A stretch of DNA of 64,000 bases from Sandarakinorhabdus sp. AAP62 (GTDB lineage Bacteria; Pseudomonadota; Alphaproteobacteria; Sphingomonadales; Sphingomonadaceae): contig NZ_ANFY01000009.1 of the NCBI RefSeq assembly GCF_000331225.1, positions 1 through 64,000 of the forward strand. Direction: 5' to 3'. The notes under the pieces were generated by a model that was not told the DNA's origin, searched no databases, and saw only the letters and a list, made by a program, of their open reading frames with translations. How positions within the stretch are numbered: the stretch's first letter is position 1; each line of letters starts with the position of its first letter. Both the position numbers and the translations under genes were made by a program. Of this stretch, positions 1-7,239 are shown one piece after another.

Positions 1-352
1 AGCGCCGGCCCCGGCACCAGCCCCGGTTGCCGCGCCGCCCGCGCCGCCGCCGGCGCCGGTGGCGGCCAGCGCTCCAGCTCCGATGCCGGTGGAAGCCCCG
101 GCACCGCGCCCCGTGGCCAAGGCCTGCAAGGGCGGCAAGCAGGCCTTCACCACCCTGCTCGATCTCAACGACAAGGTGTGCAAATGGCCGATCGGCCATC
201 CCGGGGACGCGGATTTCCATTTCTGCGGCCGCCCGTCCAACGCCGGCTTCCCCTATTGCAATGATCATTGCCTGGTTGCCTATCAGGCCCAGATGCCGCG
301 CAAGGATCGTCCGCGCCAGCTGCCGCCGCTGCCGGGTGCGCCCCGCCGCTGA
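1..352 (+). CDS. gcrA: GcrA cell cycle regulator, C-terminal part (5' end outside window)
   Basis: The reading frame is open from base 2 to a TGA at 350-352, so only the C-terminal part is present. It begins with an Ala/Pro-rich linker, then a cysteine-containing module with the pieces VCKWPIGHPGDADFHFCGRP and PYCNDHCLVAYQ. This pattern is typical of the GcrA C-terminal domain. GcrA is an alphaproteobacterial sigma70-associated regulator that binds methylated promoters and drives cell-cycle transcription; the DNA-binding N-terminus lies upstream of the window. The stop codon falls inside the first unit of a tandem hairpin repeat. The family call is confident; everything about the N-terminus is unseen. 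Confidence 0.85.
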   Translation, partial: APAPAPAPVAAPPAPPPAPVAASAPAPMPVEAPAPRPVAKACKGGKQAFTTLLDLNDKVCKWPIGHPGDADFHFCGRPSNAGFPYCNDHCLVAYQAQMPRKDRPRQLPPLPGAPRR

Positions 353-417
353 AACGGCGGTGATCAGACAGCGCCGCTGAAACGGCGGTGATCAGACAAC
401 GCCGCTGAAACAGCGGC
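344..417 (+). repeat. 28-bp tandem repeat, about 2.6 copies, each able to form a hairpin
   Basis: Units start at 344, 372 and 400, each beginning CGCCGCTGAAAC; the third is partial. Each unit holds a short stem, for example CCGCCG/CGGCGG at 343-348/355-360 and GCCGCT/AGCGGC in the last copy at 401-406/412-417. The array begins inside the last codons of gcrA and extends into the 3' UTR. There is no T-tract, so a canonical intrinsic terminator is not supported. It could stabilise the gcrA 3' end or be a simple slippage array. Confidence 0.8.
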
Positions 418-520
418 AAACAAGCAACGCAGCCGAGCGGCGGGTGCCGGCCGCTGCCGGCAACTGGCGTCTCGTGTCCGGCCCATGCTGTTTTGCCCCA
501 TTGCCGCTGCCAACGCCTCG

Positions 521-542
521 CTTTACGTTCGCGTAAAGGGAG
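521..542 (+). promoter_or_regulatory. SD-sequestering hairpin upstream of the flavin monooxygenase
   Basis: CTTTACG (521-527) pairs perfectly with CGTAAAG (532-538) across a four-base TTCG loop. The right arm includes the first bases of the Shine-Dalgarno run AAAGGGAG (535-542). In RNA the ribosome-binding site would be partly occluded, as in a simple RNA thermometer or translational switch. The pairing is directly visible; the regulatory role is inference. Confidence 0.45.
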
Positions 543-551
543 ATGCAGGCT

Positions 552-2021
552 GTGAGTTCCACCGAGTTCGACGTGTTGATCATTGGTGCCGGCCTGTCAG
601 GCATTGGCGCCGCCGTGCATCTGCAGCGCAATTGCCCAAACGAGACCTTCGCCATTCTTGAAAGTCGCGAGGCCGTGGGCGGCACCTGGGATCTGTTCCG
701 CTATCCCGGCATCCGGTCCGACAGCGACATGTACACGCTGGGTTACGACTTCAAACCGTGGACCTCGCCCAAGGCCATCGCCGACGGCCCCTCCATTCGC
801 GACTATATCCACGAAACCGCCGCCGAGCATGACCTCACTCGTCACATCCGCTTTGGCCACAAGGTCACCGCCGCAGCGTGGGACAGCGCCACTGCGCGCT
901 GGACGGTCACGACCAATCACGGCCCCCTCACCTGCCGTTTCCTCCACATGTGCAGCGGCTATTACAATTATGCCGAAGCCTATCGGCCGACATGGGATGG
1001 CGAGGCCGACTTCAAGGGCACCATCATCCACCCGCAATTCTGGCCGGAGCATCTCGATTACAGCGGCAAGCGGGTCGTCGTCATCGGCTCCGGCGCCACG
1101 GCCGTCACGCTGGTGCCCGTCATGGCCCAAACAGCGGCGCATGTGACAATGCTGCAACGCTCGCCCACGTGGATGGCGTCGGGCGCCAGTTCAGACCGCA
1201 TCGCCAATGCCCTCAAGGCGATCCTGCCGGCAAGGCTGGCCTATCGCCTCATCCGCTGGAAGAATGTCAGCTTCAACCAGTGGTTCTACAAGCAGACGCG
1301 CGAACGCCCGGCCAGGGTGCGCGAAGCACTGCTGAAGCGCCTCGCCCGGCAACTTCCCGCCGGCTACGACCTCGAAACCCACCTCACCCCGCGCTACAAT
1401 CCGTGGGATCAGCGCCTGTGCCTTGTGCCGGATGGTGATCTGTTCACGGCCATCACCGCCGGCAAGGCCGAAATCGTCACCGATCATATCGAGAAGTTCG
1501 AGGCCGGCGGCATCCGCCTCAAATCCGGCAAGCTGCTCGAAGCCGATATCATCGTCACGGCCACCGGCCTGAAGCTGCAAGCCCTTGGCGGCATGCAGCT
1601 CACGGTCGGCGGCCAACCCCGCCGCATCGCCGATTGCATCGCCTACAAGGGGCTGATGTTCTCCGGCATCCCCAATCTGGCGTGGACCTTCGGTTACATC
1701 AACGCCAGCTGGACCCTGCGCGCCGACCTGATCGCCGATTATGTCTGCCGCCTGCTCAATCACATGCGCGCCACGGGCGTGGACATCGCCACCCCCACTG
1801 CGGCGCCCGACGTGGTGCCGGAACGGCTCGCGATGGATCTCTCCTCCGGATATGTCCAACGAGCCGCCGATGCCCTGCCCCGCTCGGGCAACCGCGCACC
1901 CTGGCTGGTCGTCCCCAGCTATCATTATGACCGCAAGATCCTGCTCGATGGCTCGTTGACCGAGGAAATGGTCTTCGCCAAGGCGCACAGCGTCACCCCC
2001 ATGCTGGAGGCCGCCGAATGA
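552..2021 (+). CDS. FAD-dependent flavin monooxygenase, Baeyer-Villiger type
   Basis: About 489 aa. A dinucleotide-binding motif GAGLSGIGAA lies near residue 12, followed by GGTWD and a Baeyer-Villiger-like signature FKGTIIHPQFWP near residue 155, then a second nucleotide-binding motif VVIGSGATAVT. These features indicate an NADPH- and FAD-dependent monooxygenase that inserts oxygen into ketones or oxidises N/S atoms; the substrate is unknown. The Shine-Dalgarno AAAGGGAG (535-542) abuts an ATG at 543 with no spacer but sits 9 nt before a GTG at 552, so I prefer 552. The stop overlaps the next start (ATGA at 2018), implying coupling with the serine hydrolase. Confidence 0.85.
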   Translation: MSSTEFDVLIIGAGLSGIGAAVHLQRNCPNETFAILESREAVGGTWDLFRYPGIRSDSDMYTLGYDFKPWTSPKAIADGPSIRDYIHETAAEHDLTRHIRFGHKVTAAAWDSATARWTVTTNHGPLTCRFLHMCSGYYNYAEAYRPTWDGEADFKGTIIHPQFWPEHLDYSGKRVVVIGSGATAVTLVPVMAQTAAHVTMLQRSPTWMASGASSDRIANALKAILPARLAYRLIRWKNVSFNQWFYKQTRERPARVREALLKRLARQLPAGYDLETHLTPRYNPWDQRLCLVPDGDLFTAITAGKAEIVTDHIEKFEAGGIRLKSGKLLEADIIVTATGLKLQALGGMQLTVGGQPRRIADCIAYKGLMFSGIPNLAWTFGYINASWTLRADLIADYVCRLLNHMRATGVDIATPTAAPDVVPERLAMDLSSGYVQRAADALPRSGNRAPWLVVPSYHYDRKILLDGSLTEEMVFAKAHSVTPMLEAAE

Positions 2022-3466
2022 AACGTCTCGCTGCCACCCTGGCCCTGCTGGCGACCACCGCCAGCGCGCAGTCCATCACCCCACCCACCGATACCGCCAC
2101 CCAGGAAGCCATCCGCCTGATCGACGCCTGGGCCGATGCCGGCCAGGTCTATGGCCGCTGGCCGGCCTATTCGGTGGCGATCGGGCACCATGGGCGCCTG
2201 CTGTGGTCGAAAGGCTATGGCACCGTCGATGCGGCGAAAATAGTGCCGGCCAAGGGCGACACCATCTACTCCATCTGCTCAATCTCCAAACTGTTCACCG
2301 CGGTCGCCGTGATGCAGCAGTGGGAGGCGGGCAAGCTGCGGCTGGATGAACCGGTCACCACCTATCTGCCCTGGGCCGCGCCCAAGCCCGACGGCCGCGA
2401 TTCCATCCCCGTCACCCTGCGCGCCCTGCTCACCCATTCGGCCGGTGTCCAGCGCGACAGCGACGTCGGCAACTGGACCGGCCCCAATTATCTCTTCCCC
2501 ACCCGCGACCATCTGCAGGCCGAAATCAGCCAGCACGAACCGCTCTACCCGGTCGGTCGCACCTACCAATACAGCAATATCGGCGTCACCCTGGCCGGCG
2601 AGGCGGCGGTGGCCGTATCGGGCCGGGATTACAACAGCCTGGTCACCAGCGGCATCATCGCCCCGCTCGGCCTGAACGACACACGCCCCGATCACCCCTA
2701 TCAGCTGCTCGGCACCCGCATGGCCGTGGGCTGGAGCCCGCTCGATCGCGCCGGCAACCGTACGCTGCTCAGCCGCTTCGATGCGAAAGCCATCACGCCC
2801 GCCGCTGGCTTCACCAGCACCGCGGAAGATCTGGTGCGCTTTGGCCTGTGGCAGATCGGCCTGCTGGCGCAGGAAACCGCACCCGCAAAACCGGATGTGC
2901 TCAAACCCAGCACGCTGCGCGAAATGCATCGCATCCAGTTCATCGACAAGGTGAATTACGGCAGCTGGGGCCTTGGTTTCTTTAACGAAGACGCCGACGA
3001 AGGCCATTATATCGGCCACGATGGCAGCTGCCCCGGCTACCACACCGCCATGCTGATCCGGCCCGACAGCGAAACCGCCGTCGCCGTGATGACCACCGAC
3101 AATCACGAAACCTGGGACGACACCACAACCGTCCACAAGCTGCTCGACGCCCGCCGCGCGCATGCATGGAAAGGCCCCGCCCCCGTCACCGCTCGCCTCG
3201 AAGACTATGCCGGCCGCTACACCAACAACACCTGGAACAACGAGACAATCATCCTTCCCTGGAACGGCGGCCTCGTCACCCTCGACCTGCCCGATCCAAA
3301 GGCCGCAGAACATCTCTCCTATCTCAAACCCATCGCCCAGGATCGCTTCCGCCGCATCGCCAAGGACGGCAGCGAGATGCACGAAGTGACGTTCAAACGG
3401 GACGCGTCAGGGCGCGTGGTGGCAAAGGAGGAATATTACAACCGGTCGGTTCGGGAGGTTAAGTAA
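2018..3466 (+). CDS. Exported serine hydrolase, beta-lactamase/esterase (class C-like) family
   Basis: 482 aa. It starts with a signal peptide (MKRLAATLALLATTASA, cleavage before Q). The penicillin-binding fold motifs are visible: SISK at residues 88-91 (nucleophile Ser88, Lys91), YSN at 185-187, and a HDG triad in IGHDGSCPGYH in the C-terminal half. The family covers esterases, D-aminopeptidases and beta-lactamases; its members are usually not true antibiotic resistance enzymes. The gene overlaps the upstream monooxygenase by 4 nt. A Baeyer-Villiger enzyme makes esters or lactones and this could hydrolyse them, but a signal peptide places it in the periplasm, so that link is speculative. Confidence 0.85.
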   Translation: MKRLAATLALLATTASAQSITPPTDTATQEAIRLIDAWADAGQVYGRWPAYSVAIGHHGRLLWSKGYGTVDAAKIVPAKGDTIYSICSISKLFTAVAVMQQWEAGKLRLDEPVTTYLPWAAPKPDGRDSIPVTLRALLTHSAGVQRDSDVGNWTGPNYLFPTRDHLQAEISQHEPLYPVGRTYQYSNIGVTLAGEAAVAVSGRDYNSLVTSGIIAPLGLNDTRPDHPYQLLGTRMAVGWSPLDRAGNRTLLSRFDAKAITPAAGFTSTAEDLVRFGLWQIGLLAQETAPAKPDVLKPSTLREMHRIQFIDKVNYGSWGLGFFNEDADEGHYIGHDGSCPGYHTAMLIRPDSETAVAVMTTDNHETWDDTTTVHKLLDARRAHAWKGPAPVTARLEDYAGRYTNNTWNNETIILPWNGGLVTLDLPDPKAAEHLSYLKPIAQDRFRRIAKDGSEMHEVTFKRDASGRVVAKEEYYNRSVREVK

Positions 3467-3470
3467 GGGG

Positions 3471-3486
3471 GCCTCCGCACGGAGGC
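3471..3486. terminator. Candidate bidirectional terminator between convergent genes
   Basis: GCCTCC (3471-3476) and GGAGGC (3481-3486) form a 6-bp stem with a GCAC loop between the stops of the serine hydrolase (plus) and the glycosyltransferase (minus). Only a weak CTCTT follows on the plus strand and none on the minus strand, so termination strength is uncertain. Confidence 0.45.
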
Positions 3487-3548
3487 ACTCTTACGCCTTC
3501 AAATCCACTGCCTCATGGACGACCAGACGGCCTCATTGCCGGGGTTTC

Positions 3549-4565
3549 TTACCGCCCGAAGGCCATCAACGCCGCTGCCGGTGACAGGCGCGCGCGGACG
3601 GCGGATGGGGGTGGCAGTTGGTTCAGGCCGCGCAGGGCGGCCATGGCTTCGGCCGCTTCGCCGCGCAGGGCCAGTTTGGCGATGGCGGCCATGGACCAAG
3701 CCCAGGTGGCTGGCACGGCCAGGGGCCGGAAGCGCAGCATGAAGCGCAGGCGGTTGCGGTAGTTGAAATAGTGGGAGAAGGCGCTGGCCCGCTGTGTGGG
3801 GGAGCCGCTGCCGATGCTGGTGCCGGTGTGGTGATAGATGATGGCATCGCTGCACAGGCGGAAGGGCAGCGTGCCGCGGCGGGCGGCCCAGTCAATTTCC
3901 TCATAGTAGAGGAAATAATCATCCGCCATCAGGCCAACCTGGTCGATGAAGGCGCGGGAGGCGACCATGGCGGCGCCGGAGATGAAATCGAGGCTGGCCG
4001 GATCGGGCAGCGTGGCGGCTTCGGGCAGCAGCCCCTTGTTGACATTCTCGGCCACGCCGGTCCAGCGCCGGATGCGGCCGCCGTCGCTTTGCAGCAGGTT
4101 GGGTGGGTGCTGATAGCGGATCCGCCCGCCCATCAGGCCGAAGGCGCCGGGCAAGGCTGCGGCGCGTCCGAAGGCGGCGGCAGTATCGGGCAGGACTTCG
4201 CAATCGGGATTGAGCACCCAGAACAGCCCCACCGCCGGTTGTGCGCGCAGCAGCGCCAGGCCGAGGTTGCAGCCGCCGGCATAGCCGAGATTGTGCGGGG
4301 CGCGGATGATGGTGATCGGCGCCAGATCGAGCGGCGGGCCATCGTAGGGCCGATCGGCGTCCATTTCAGACAAGGCCACGCCGGCCGACTGCGCTTCGCG
4401 AGCCACCACGGCGGTGCTGTCATCCGGGCTGGCATTATCGACGACGACGATGCGCAATTCCTGCCCGACACTGGCCAGCAGGCTGCGGATGCAGGCCCCG
4501 ATCACGTCGGCCGAATGGAACGCAACGATGACGACGCCCAACAGGGGCTGACCGATGGAATTCAC
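3549..4565 (-). CDS. Glycosyltransferase family 2 (rhamnosyltransferase-like)
   Basis: About 338 aa. The N-terminus LLGVVIVAFHSADVIGACI is the first strand and helix of a GT-A fold. VVVDNASPDDS near residue 45 and WVLNPDCEVLP around residue 120 are the nucleotide-sugar and metal-binding regions. This pattern matches WbbL-like transferases that add rhamnose or another sugar to surface glycans. It is the third gene of the phaC transcript. A TTG at 4592 would overlap the cupin gene; a GTG at 4565, 4 nt after the cupin stop, matches family N-termini better. The sugar donor and acceptor are unknown. Its position behind PHA synthase does not suggest an obvious shared role. Confidence 0.8.
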   Translation of the reverse strand: MNSIGQPLLGVVIVAFHSADVIGACIRSLLASVGQELRIVVVDNASPDDSTAVVAREAQSAGVALSEMDADRPYDGPPLDLAPITIIRAPHNLGYAGGCNLGLALLRAQPAVGLFWVLNPDCEVLPDTAAAFGRAAALPGAFGLMGGRIRYQHPPNLLQSDGGRIRRWTGVAENVNKGLLPEAATLPDPASLDFISGAAMVASRAFIDQVGLMADDYFLYYEEIDWAARRGTLPFRLCSDAIIYHHTGTSIGSGSPTQRASAFSHYFNYRNRLRFMLRFRPLAVPATWAWSMAAIAKLALRGEAAEAMAALRGLNQLPPPSAVRARLSPAAALMAFGR

Positions 4566-4569
4566 GGAT

Positions 4570-5118
4570 TCAACGCACCAGCGGCCGGTCAATCAGCACG
4601 GCCAGCAGCATCGCCGGGCCGCCATGGGCCACCCAGGCGTGGTTGGTGCCGCGCTGGATCACCACCTGGCCGGGTTTGACGCGGGTTTCGCTGCCTTCAA
4701 GGATGAGCGAGACGTCACCGCTGAGCAGGCAGATGATATCCAGCGAGTGGGTTTCGTGCATGGCCGAATGGCGGCTTTGATCGACGATGTGATGATCGCC
4801 GTGCACGGTGGCAAAGGCGGCGCGGGTGGCGGCATCCAGCGCTTCCTTGGGTACGCCTTCGGGTTGCGGCGTGACAACGAACCAGCGCACCTGCACATTG
4901 CCCGCACGCGGTCCCAGCACGGGGGTGGCCGTGCCCAGATCGTCGTGCAGCTTGGGATCGAGCGGCCCGCTGGCGGCGTCTTCCCAGATTTCGAACAGGC
5001 CGCCGACATCAACGGCGCCGGCGCTGGAGGATGGCGGGCCATCGATGATGATCACCGAACGGCCGTCGGCATCGTCGCCGGTGATGATGCGGCGCATCGC
5101 GGTCGTGAAATCGTCCAT
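4570..5118 (-). CDS. Cupin-domain protein
   Basis: 182 aa. A beta-rich single cupin occupies the C-terminal half, with VHGDHHIVDQSRHSAMHETH supplying several histidines for metal binding, then VSLILEGSETRVKPGQVVIQ and NHAWVAHGG, the usual second cupin motif. The N-terminal half resembles small-molecule-binding cupin proteins with no assigned reaction. The ATG at 5118 shares one base with the phaC stop (TGATG), so it is translationally coupled to PHA synthase. An in-frame upstream extension exists but lies wholly inside phaC. Metal dependence and substrate are not predictable here. Confidence 0.75.
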   Translation of the reverse strand: MDDFTTAMRRIITGDDADGRSVIIIDGPPSSSAGAVDVGGLFEIWEDAASGPLDPKLHDDLGTATPVLGPRAGNVQVRWFVVTPQPEGVPKEALDAATRAAFATVHGDHHIVDQSRHSAMHETHSLDIICLLSGDVSLILEGSETRVKPGQVVIQRGTNHAWVAHGGPAMLLAVLIDRPLVR

Positions 5119-6896
5119 CAGATGCGCTCCTTCACATAGGCGCCGGGCGCGTCCTCGATGGCCTTGTAGGGCCCCTCGCCCGGCACGCGCGGCTTTACCT
5201 GCGGGCCGGAACGCGGCGTGAGCCACGCGAGCCAATCCGGCCACCAGCTGCCCTTGTGCTCGGTGGCGCCGGCGATGAATTCATCAAGGTTGGCAGCCGA
5301 GGAATCGCCGGTCCAATGTTGATATTTCTTCGCCGACGGCGGGTTGACCACGCCGGCAATATGCCCACTGCCGGCCAGCACGAAGCGGGCTTCGTTGCTG
5401 AAGGCCTTGGTCAGCTTGAAGGCCGATCGCGCCGGGGCGATATGATCTTCCTTGCCGCCCTGGATATAGATCGGCGTCTTCACCGTCTTGAGATCGATCG
5501 GCACGCCGCAGACATTCATGCCGCCGGGTTTGACCAGCAGATTCTCGCGATACATGTCGCGGATATATTGCTGGTGCCAGCGGGCCGGCACATTGGTGGC
5601 GTCGCTGTTCCAATAGAGCAGATCGAAGGGGAAATAATCCTTCCCCAGCATGTAGTTGTTCACCACATAGTTCCAGATCAGATCGTTGGAGCGCAGCAGG
5701 TTGAAGGTGGTGGCCATGAAGCGACCATCGAGCACCGGCTTGTCTTCCGTCACCTTGTCCAGCGTTTCGACACTGGGATCATCGACGAAGAATTTCAGCT
5801 CGCCGGCTTCCTCGAAATCGACCTGGGCGGTGAAGAAGGTGGCGGTGGCGATGTTGGCGGCGTCACCCCGGCTTTCCAGCACGGCCATGGCGGCGGCCAG
5901 AGTCGTGCCGGCCACGCAATAGCCGATGGCGTGGGTGCTGGGCGTGTTGCAGATCTCGCGCACGGCATTCACGGCGGCGAAAATGCCTTCCTCCACATAG
6001 GTATCCACCGTGGCATCGGCGATGCTGGCATCGGCGTTCTTCCAGCTGGCGACGAAAACGGTGATGCCCTGCTCCACCGCCCAGCGGATGAAGCTTTTTT
6101 CGGCGGTGAGATCGAGAATGTAGAATTTGTTGATCCACGGCGGGAAGATCACCAACGGTATCTCGTACACCGTCTGCGTGGTCGGCGTATATTGGATGAG
6201 CTGCAGCAGCCGGTTCTGAAACACCACCTTGCCCGGCGTGATGGCGACGTTGCGGCCGACTTCAAAGGCGTTTTCGTCGGTCATCTTCATGCGGCCGGTC
6301 TGCAGATCGCCGAGCAGATGTTCGAGGCCTTTCAGGAGATTGGCACCGCCGGTTTCCGCCGTCGCCTTCAGCACTTCGGGATTGGTGAGGGCGAAATTCG
6401 ACGGGCTCATCGCGTCGACAAACTGCTTGATGATGAACTGCGCCTTGGCTTTTTCGGCCGGCTCCAGCCCATCAAGGCTGTGCGCGGCTTCCATGAAATG
6501 GCTGGCGGTGAGCAGATAGGATTGGCGCAGGAAATCGAACGCCGGACTTTCGGCCCAGGCGGCATTGGCGAACCGCTTGTCCCTGATGGCCGGCTTTTCA
6601 GCATCGGGCGACAGGAAGCTCTGCCACAGCGCCATGGCATCTGTCATGTATTTCTGCTGCATCTCCAACAGTTTGGCCGGATCGGACAACATGGCCGTCC
6701 ACGCCTTCTGCCAGGTCGACATGAAGCCCATCGGATCGGTGACCATCGGCGGCGCCGTATGTTCCCTGGTCCAGAATTCCATCATCATCTGCTGGCCCTT
6801 GCCCATCAGATCGGTGACTTTCCGGAAATTCTCCTGCGCCTGGGCTTGGCTGAAGCCAAGATCCTTGGTGTCGGACGTGTCGGGCGTGACGGGCAT
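5118..6896 (-). CDS. phaC: Class I poly(3-hydroxyalkanoate) synthase
   Basis: 592 aa, the usual length for class I PhaC. It polymerises (R)-3-hydroxyacyl-CoA into PHA on carbon-storage granules. The alpha/beta-hydrolase core carries the catalytic triad: Cys327 in GYCVAG, Asp484 in GGKEDHIAP and His512 in GSGHIAG. The lipase-like box is GYCVAG where most class I enzymes have GYCxGG, a single Gly-to-Ala change two residues after the catalytic cysteine. The start is supported by AGGAG about 10 nt upstream. It leads a three-gene minus-strand run (phaC, cupin, glycosyltransferase); phaA, phaB and phasin genes are not in the window. Confidence 0.93.
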   Translation of the reverse strand: MPVTPDTSDTKDLGFSQAQAQENFRKVTDLMGKGQQMMMEFWTREHTAPPMVTDPMGFMSTWQKAWTAMLSDPAKLLEMQQKYMTDAMALWQSFLSPDAEKPAIRDKRFANAAWAESPAFDFLRQSYLLTASHFMEAAHSLDGLEPAEKAKAQFIIKQFVDAMSPSNFALTNPEVLKATAETGGANLLKGLEHLLGDLQTGRMKMTDENAFEVGRNVAITPGKVVFQNRLLQLIQYTPTTQTVYEIPLVIFPPWINKFYILDLTAEKSFIRWAVEQGITVFVASWKNADASIADATVDTYVEEGIFAAVNAVREICNTPSTHAIGYCVAGTTLAAAMAVLESRGDAANIATATFFTAQVDFEEAGELKFFVDDPSVETLDKVTEDKPVLDGRFMATTFNLLRSNDLIWNYVVNNYMLGKDYFPFDLLYWNSDATNVPARWHQQYIRDMYRENLLVKPGGMNVCGVPIDLKTVKTPIYIQGGKEDHIAPARSAFKLTKAFSNEARFVLAGSGHIAGVVNPPSAKKYQHWTGDSSAANLDEFIAGATEHKGSWWPDWLAWLTPRSGPQVKPRVPGEGPYKAIEDAPGAYVKERI

Positions 6897-6942
6897 CTGG
6901 GTGATCTCCTGCAGGTCTCACTGTGCCCCGTGTTGGCCTGCT

Positions 6943-6971
6943 TTGCCAAGCCCGGCCTGATGCGCTATCGA
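6943..6971 (+). promoter_or_regulatory. Candidate sigma70-type promoter for the alaC leader
   Basis: TTGCCA (6943-6948) and TATCGA (6966-6971) are separated by 17 bp, close to the TTGACA/TATAAT pattern. Transcription would begin near 6978, directly before a 6-bp hairpin (CGGCCC 6981-6986 with GGGCCG 6992-6997) and the leader peptide. Predicted from pattern and position only. Confidence 0.5.
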
Positions 6972-7016
6972 AATAGATGTCGGCCCGCTGGGGGCCGGCA
7001 CCAAGGGACGTTTCGG

Positions 7017-7118
7017 GTGATCAACCAGGCCATCATCATTGCCGCCGCCGGCGCTGCATCCGCAGCCGCCGCCGCTGCTGCATTGATTGCAGCACTGGCC
7101 GCAACGCCGCCGCCCTGA
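7017..7118 (+). CDS. Alanine-rich leader peptide (attenuator peptide) upstream of alaC
   Basis: A 33-codon frame begins with GTG at 7017, 8 nt after the Shine-Dalgarno-like AAGGGA (7003-7008), and ends with TGA at 7116-7118. Seventeen of 33 codons are Ala (8 GCC, 6 GCA, 3 GCT, no GCG although GCG is common in neighbouring genes), five are Ile, and it ends Thr-Pro-Pro-Pro. It is followed 32 nt later by a strong intrinsic terminator and then by an alanine aminotransferase gene. That arrangement is the classic one for a ribosome-mediated attenuator sensing charged tRNA-Ala. A real small hydrophobic membrane peptide is the alternative. Confidence 0.6.
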   Translation: MINQAIIIAAAGAASAAAAAAALIAALAATPPP

Positions 7119-7192
7119 GAGACTGCACGCAACAATCAGTCTTTCCCACCAGCGGCGGCGGAACAAATAGGTTCCCCCGCCGCTTTTCTTTT
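7041..7192 (+). promoter_or_regulatory. Putative alanine attenuator: antiterminator segments plus terminator
   Basis: The 5' arm of the terminator (AGCGGCGGCGG, 7151-7161) can pair with two upstream segments: CCGCCGCCGCT at 7066-7076 inside the Ala-codon run (11 bp perfect), and CCGCCGCC at 7107-7114 in the Pro codons at the end of the leader (8 bp). A ribosome reaching the leader stop would cover the second segment and let the terminator form; one stalled at Ala codons would leave a segment free to form an antiterminator. A small hairpin GCTGCA/TGCAGC (7077-7082 with 7088-7093) lies between. The mechanism is inferred by analogy to trp, his and ilv attenuators. Confidence 0.55.
7151..7192 (+). 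terminator. Strong intrinsic terminator in the alaC leader
   Basis: AGCGGCGGCGGAAC (7151-7164) pairs with GTTCCCCCGCCGCT (7171-7184), 14 positions with one mismatch and a six-base loop, followed by TTTTCTTTT (7184-7192). It points toward alaC and ends 47 nt before its start. The gene upstream, phaC, is on the other strand, so it does not end any annotated gene other than the leader. Confidence 0.85.
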
Positions 7193-7239
7193 GACCCACT
7201 GTTGCCTAAGGCAACGCCTTCAGCCCAACGGAACTGACC

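Noticed and set aside
344-417. CRISPR array at the left edge
   Set aside because: The units are directly adjacent tandem repeats without unique spacers.
2018-3466. Antibiotic-resistance beta-lactamase
   Set aside because: SxxK, YxN and HxG motifs are shared by a broad esterase/peptidase family and the sequence does not look like a known AmpC.
5256-7118. Long plus-strand open frame opposite phaC ending in the Ala-rich leader
   Set aside because: It is antisense to a clear PHA synthase; only its last 33 codons, with their own ribosome site, look real.
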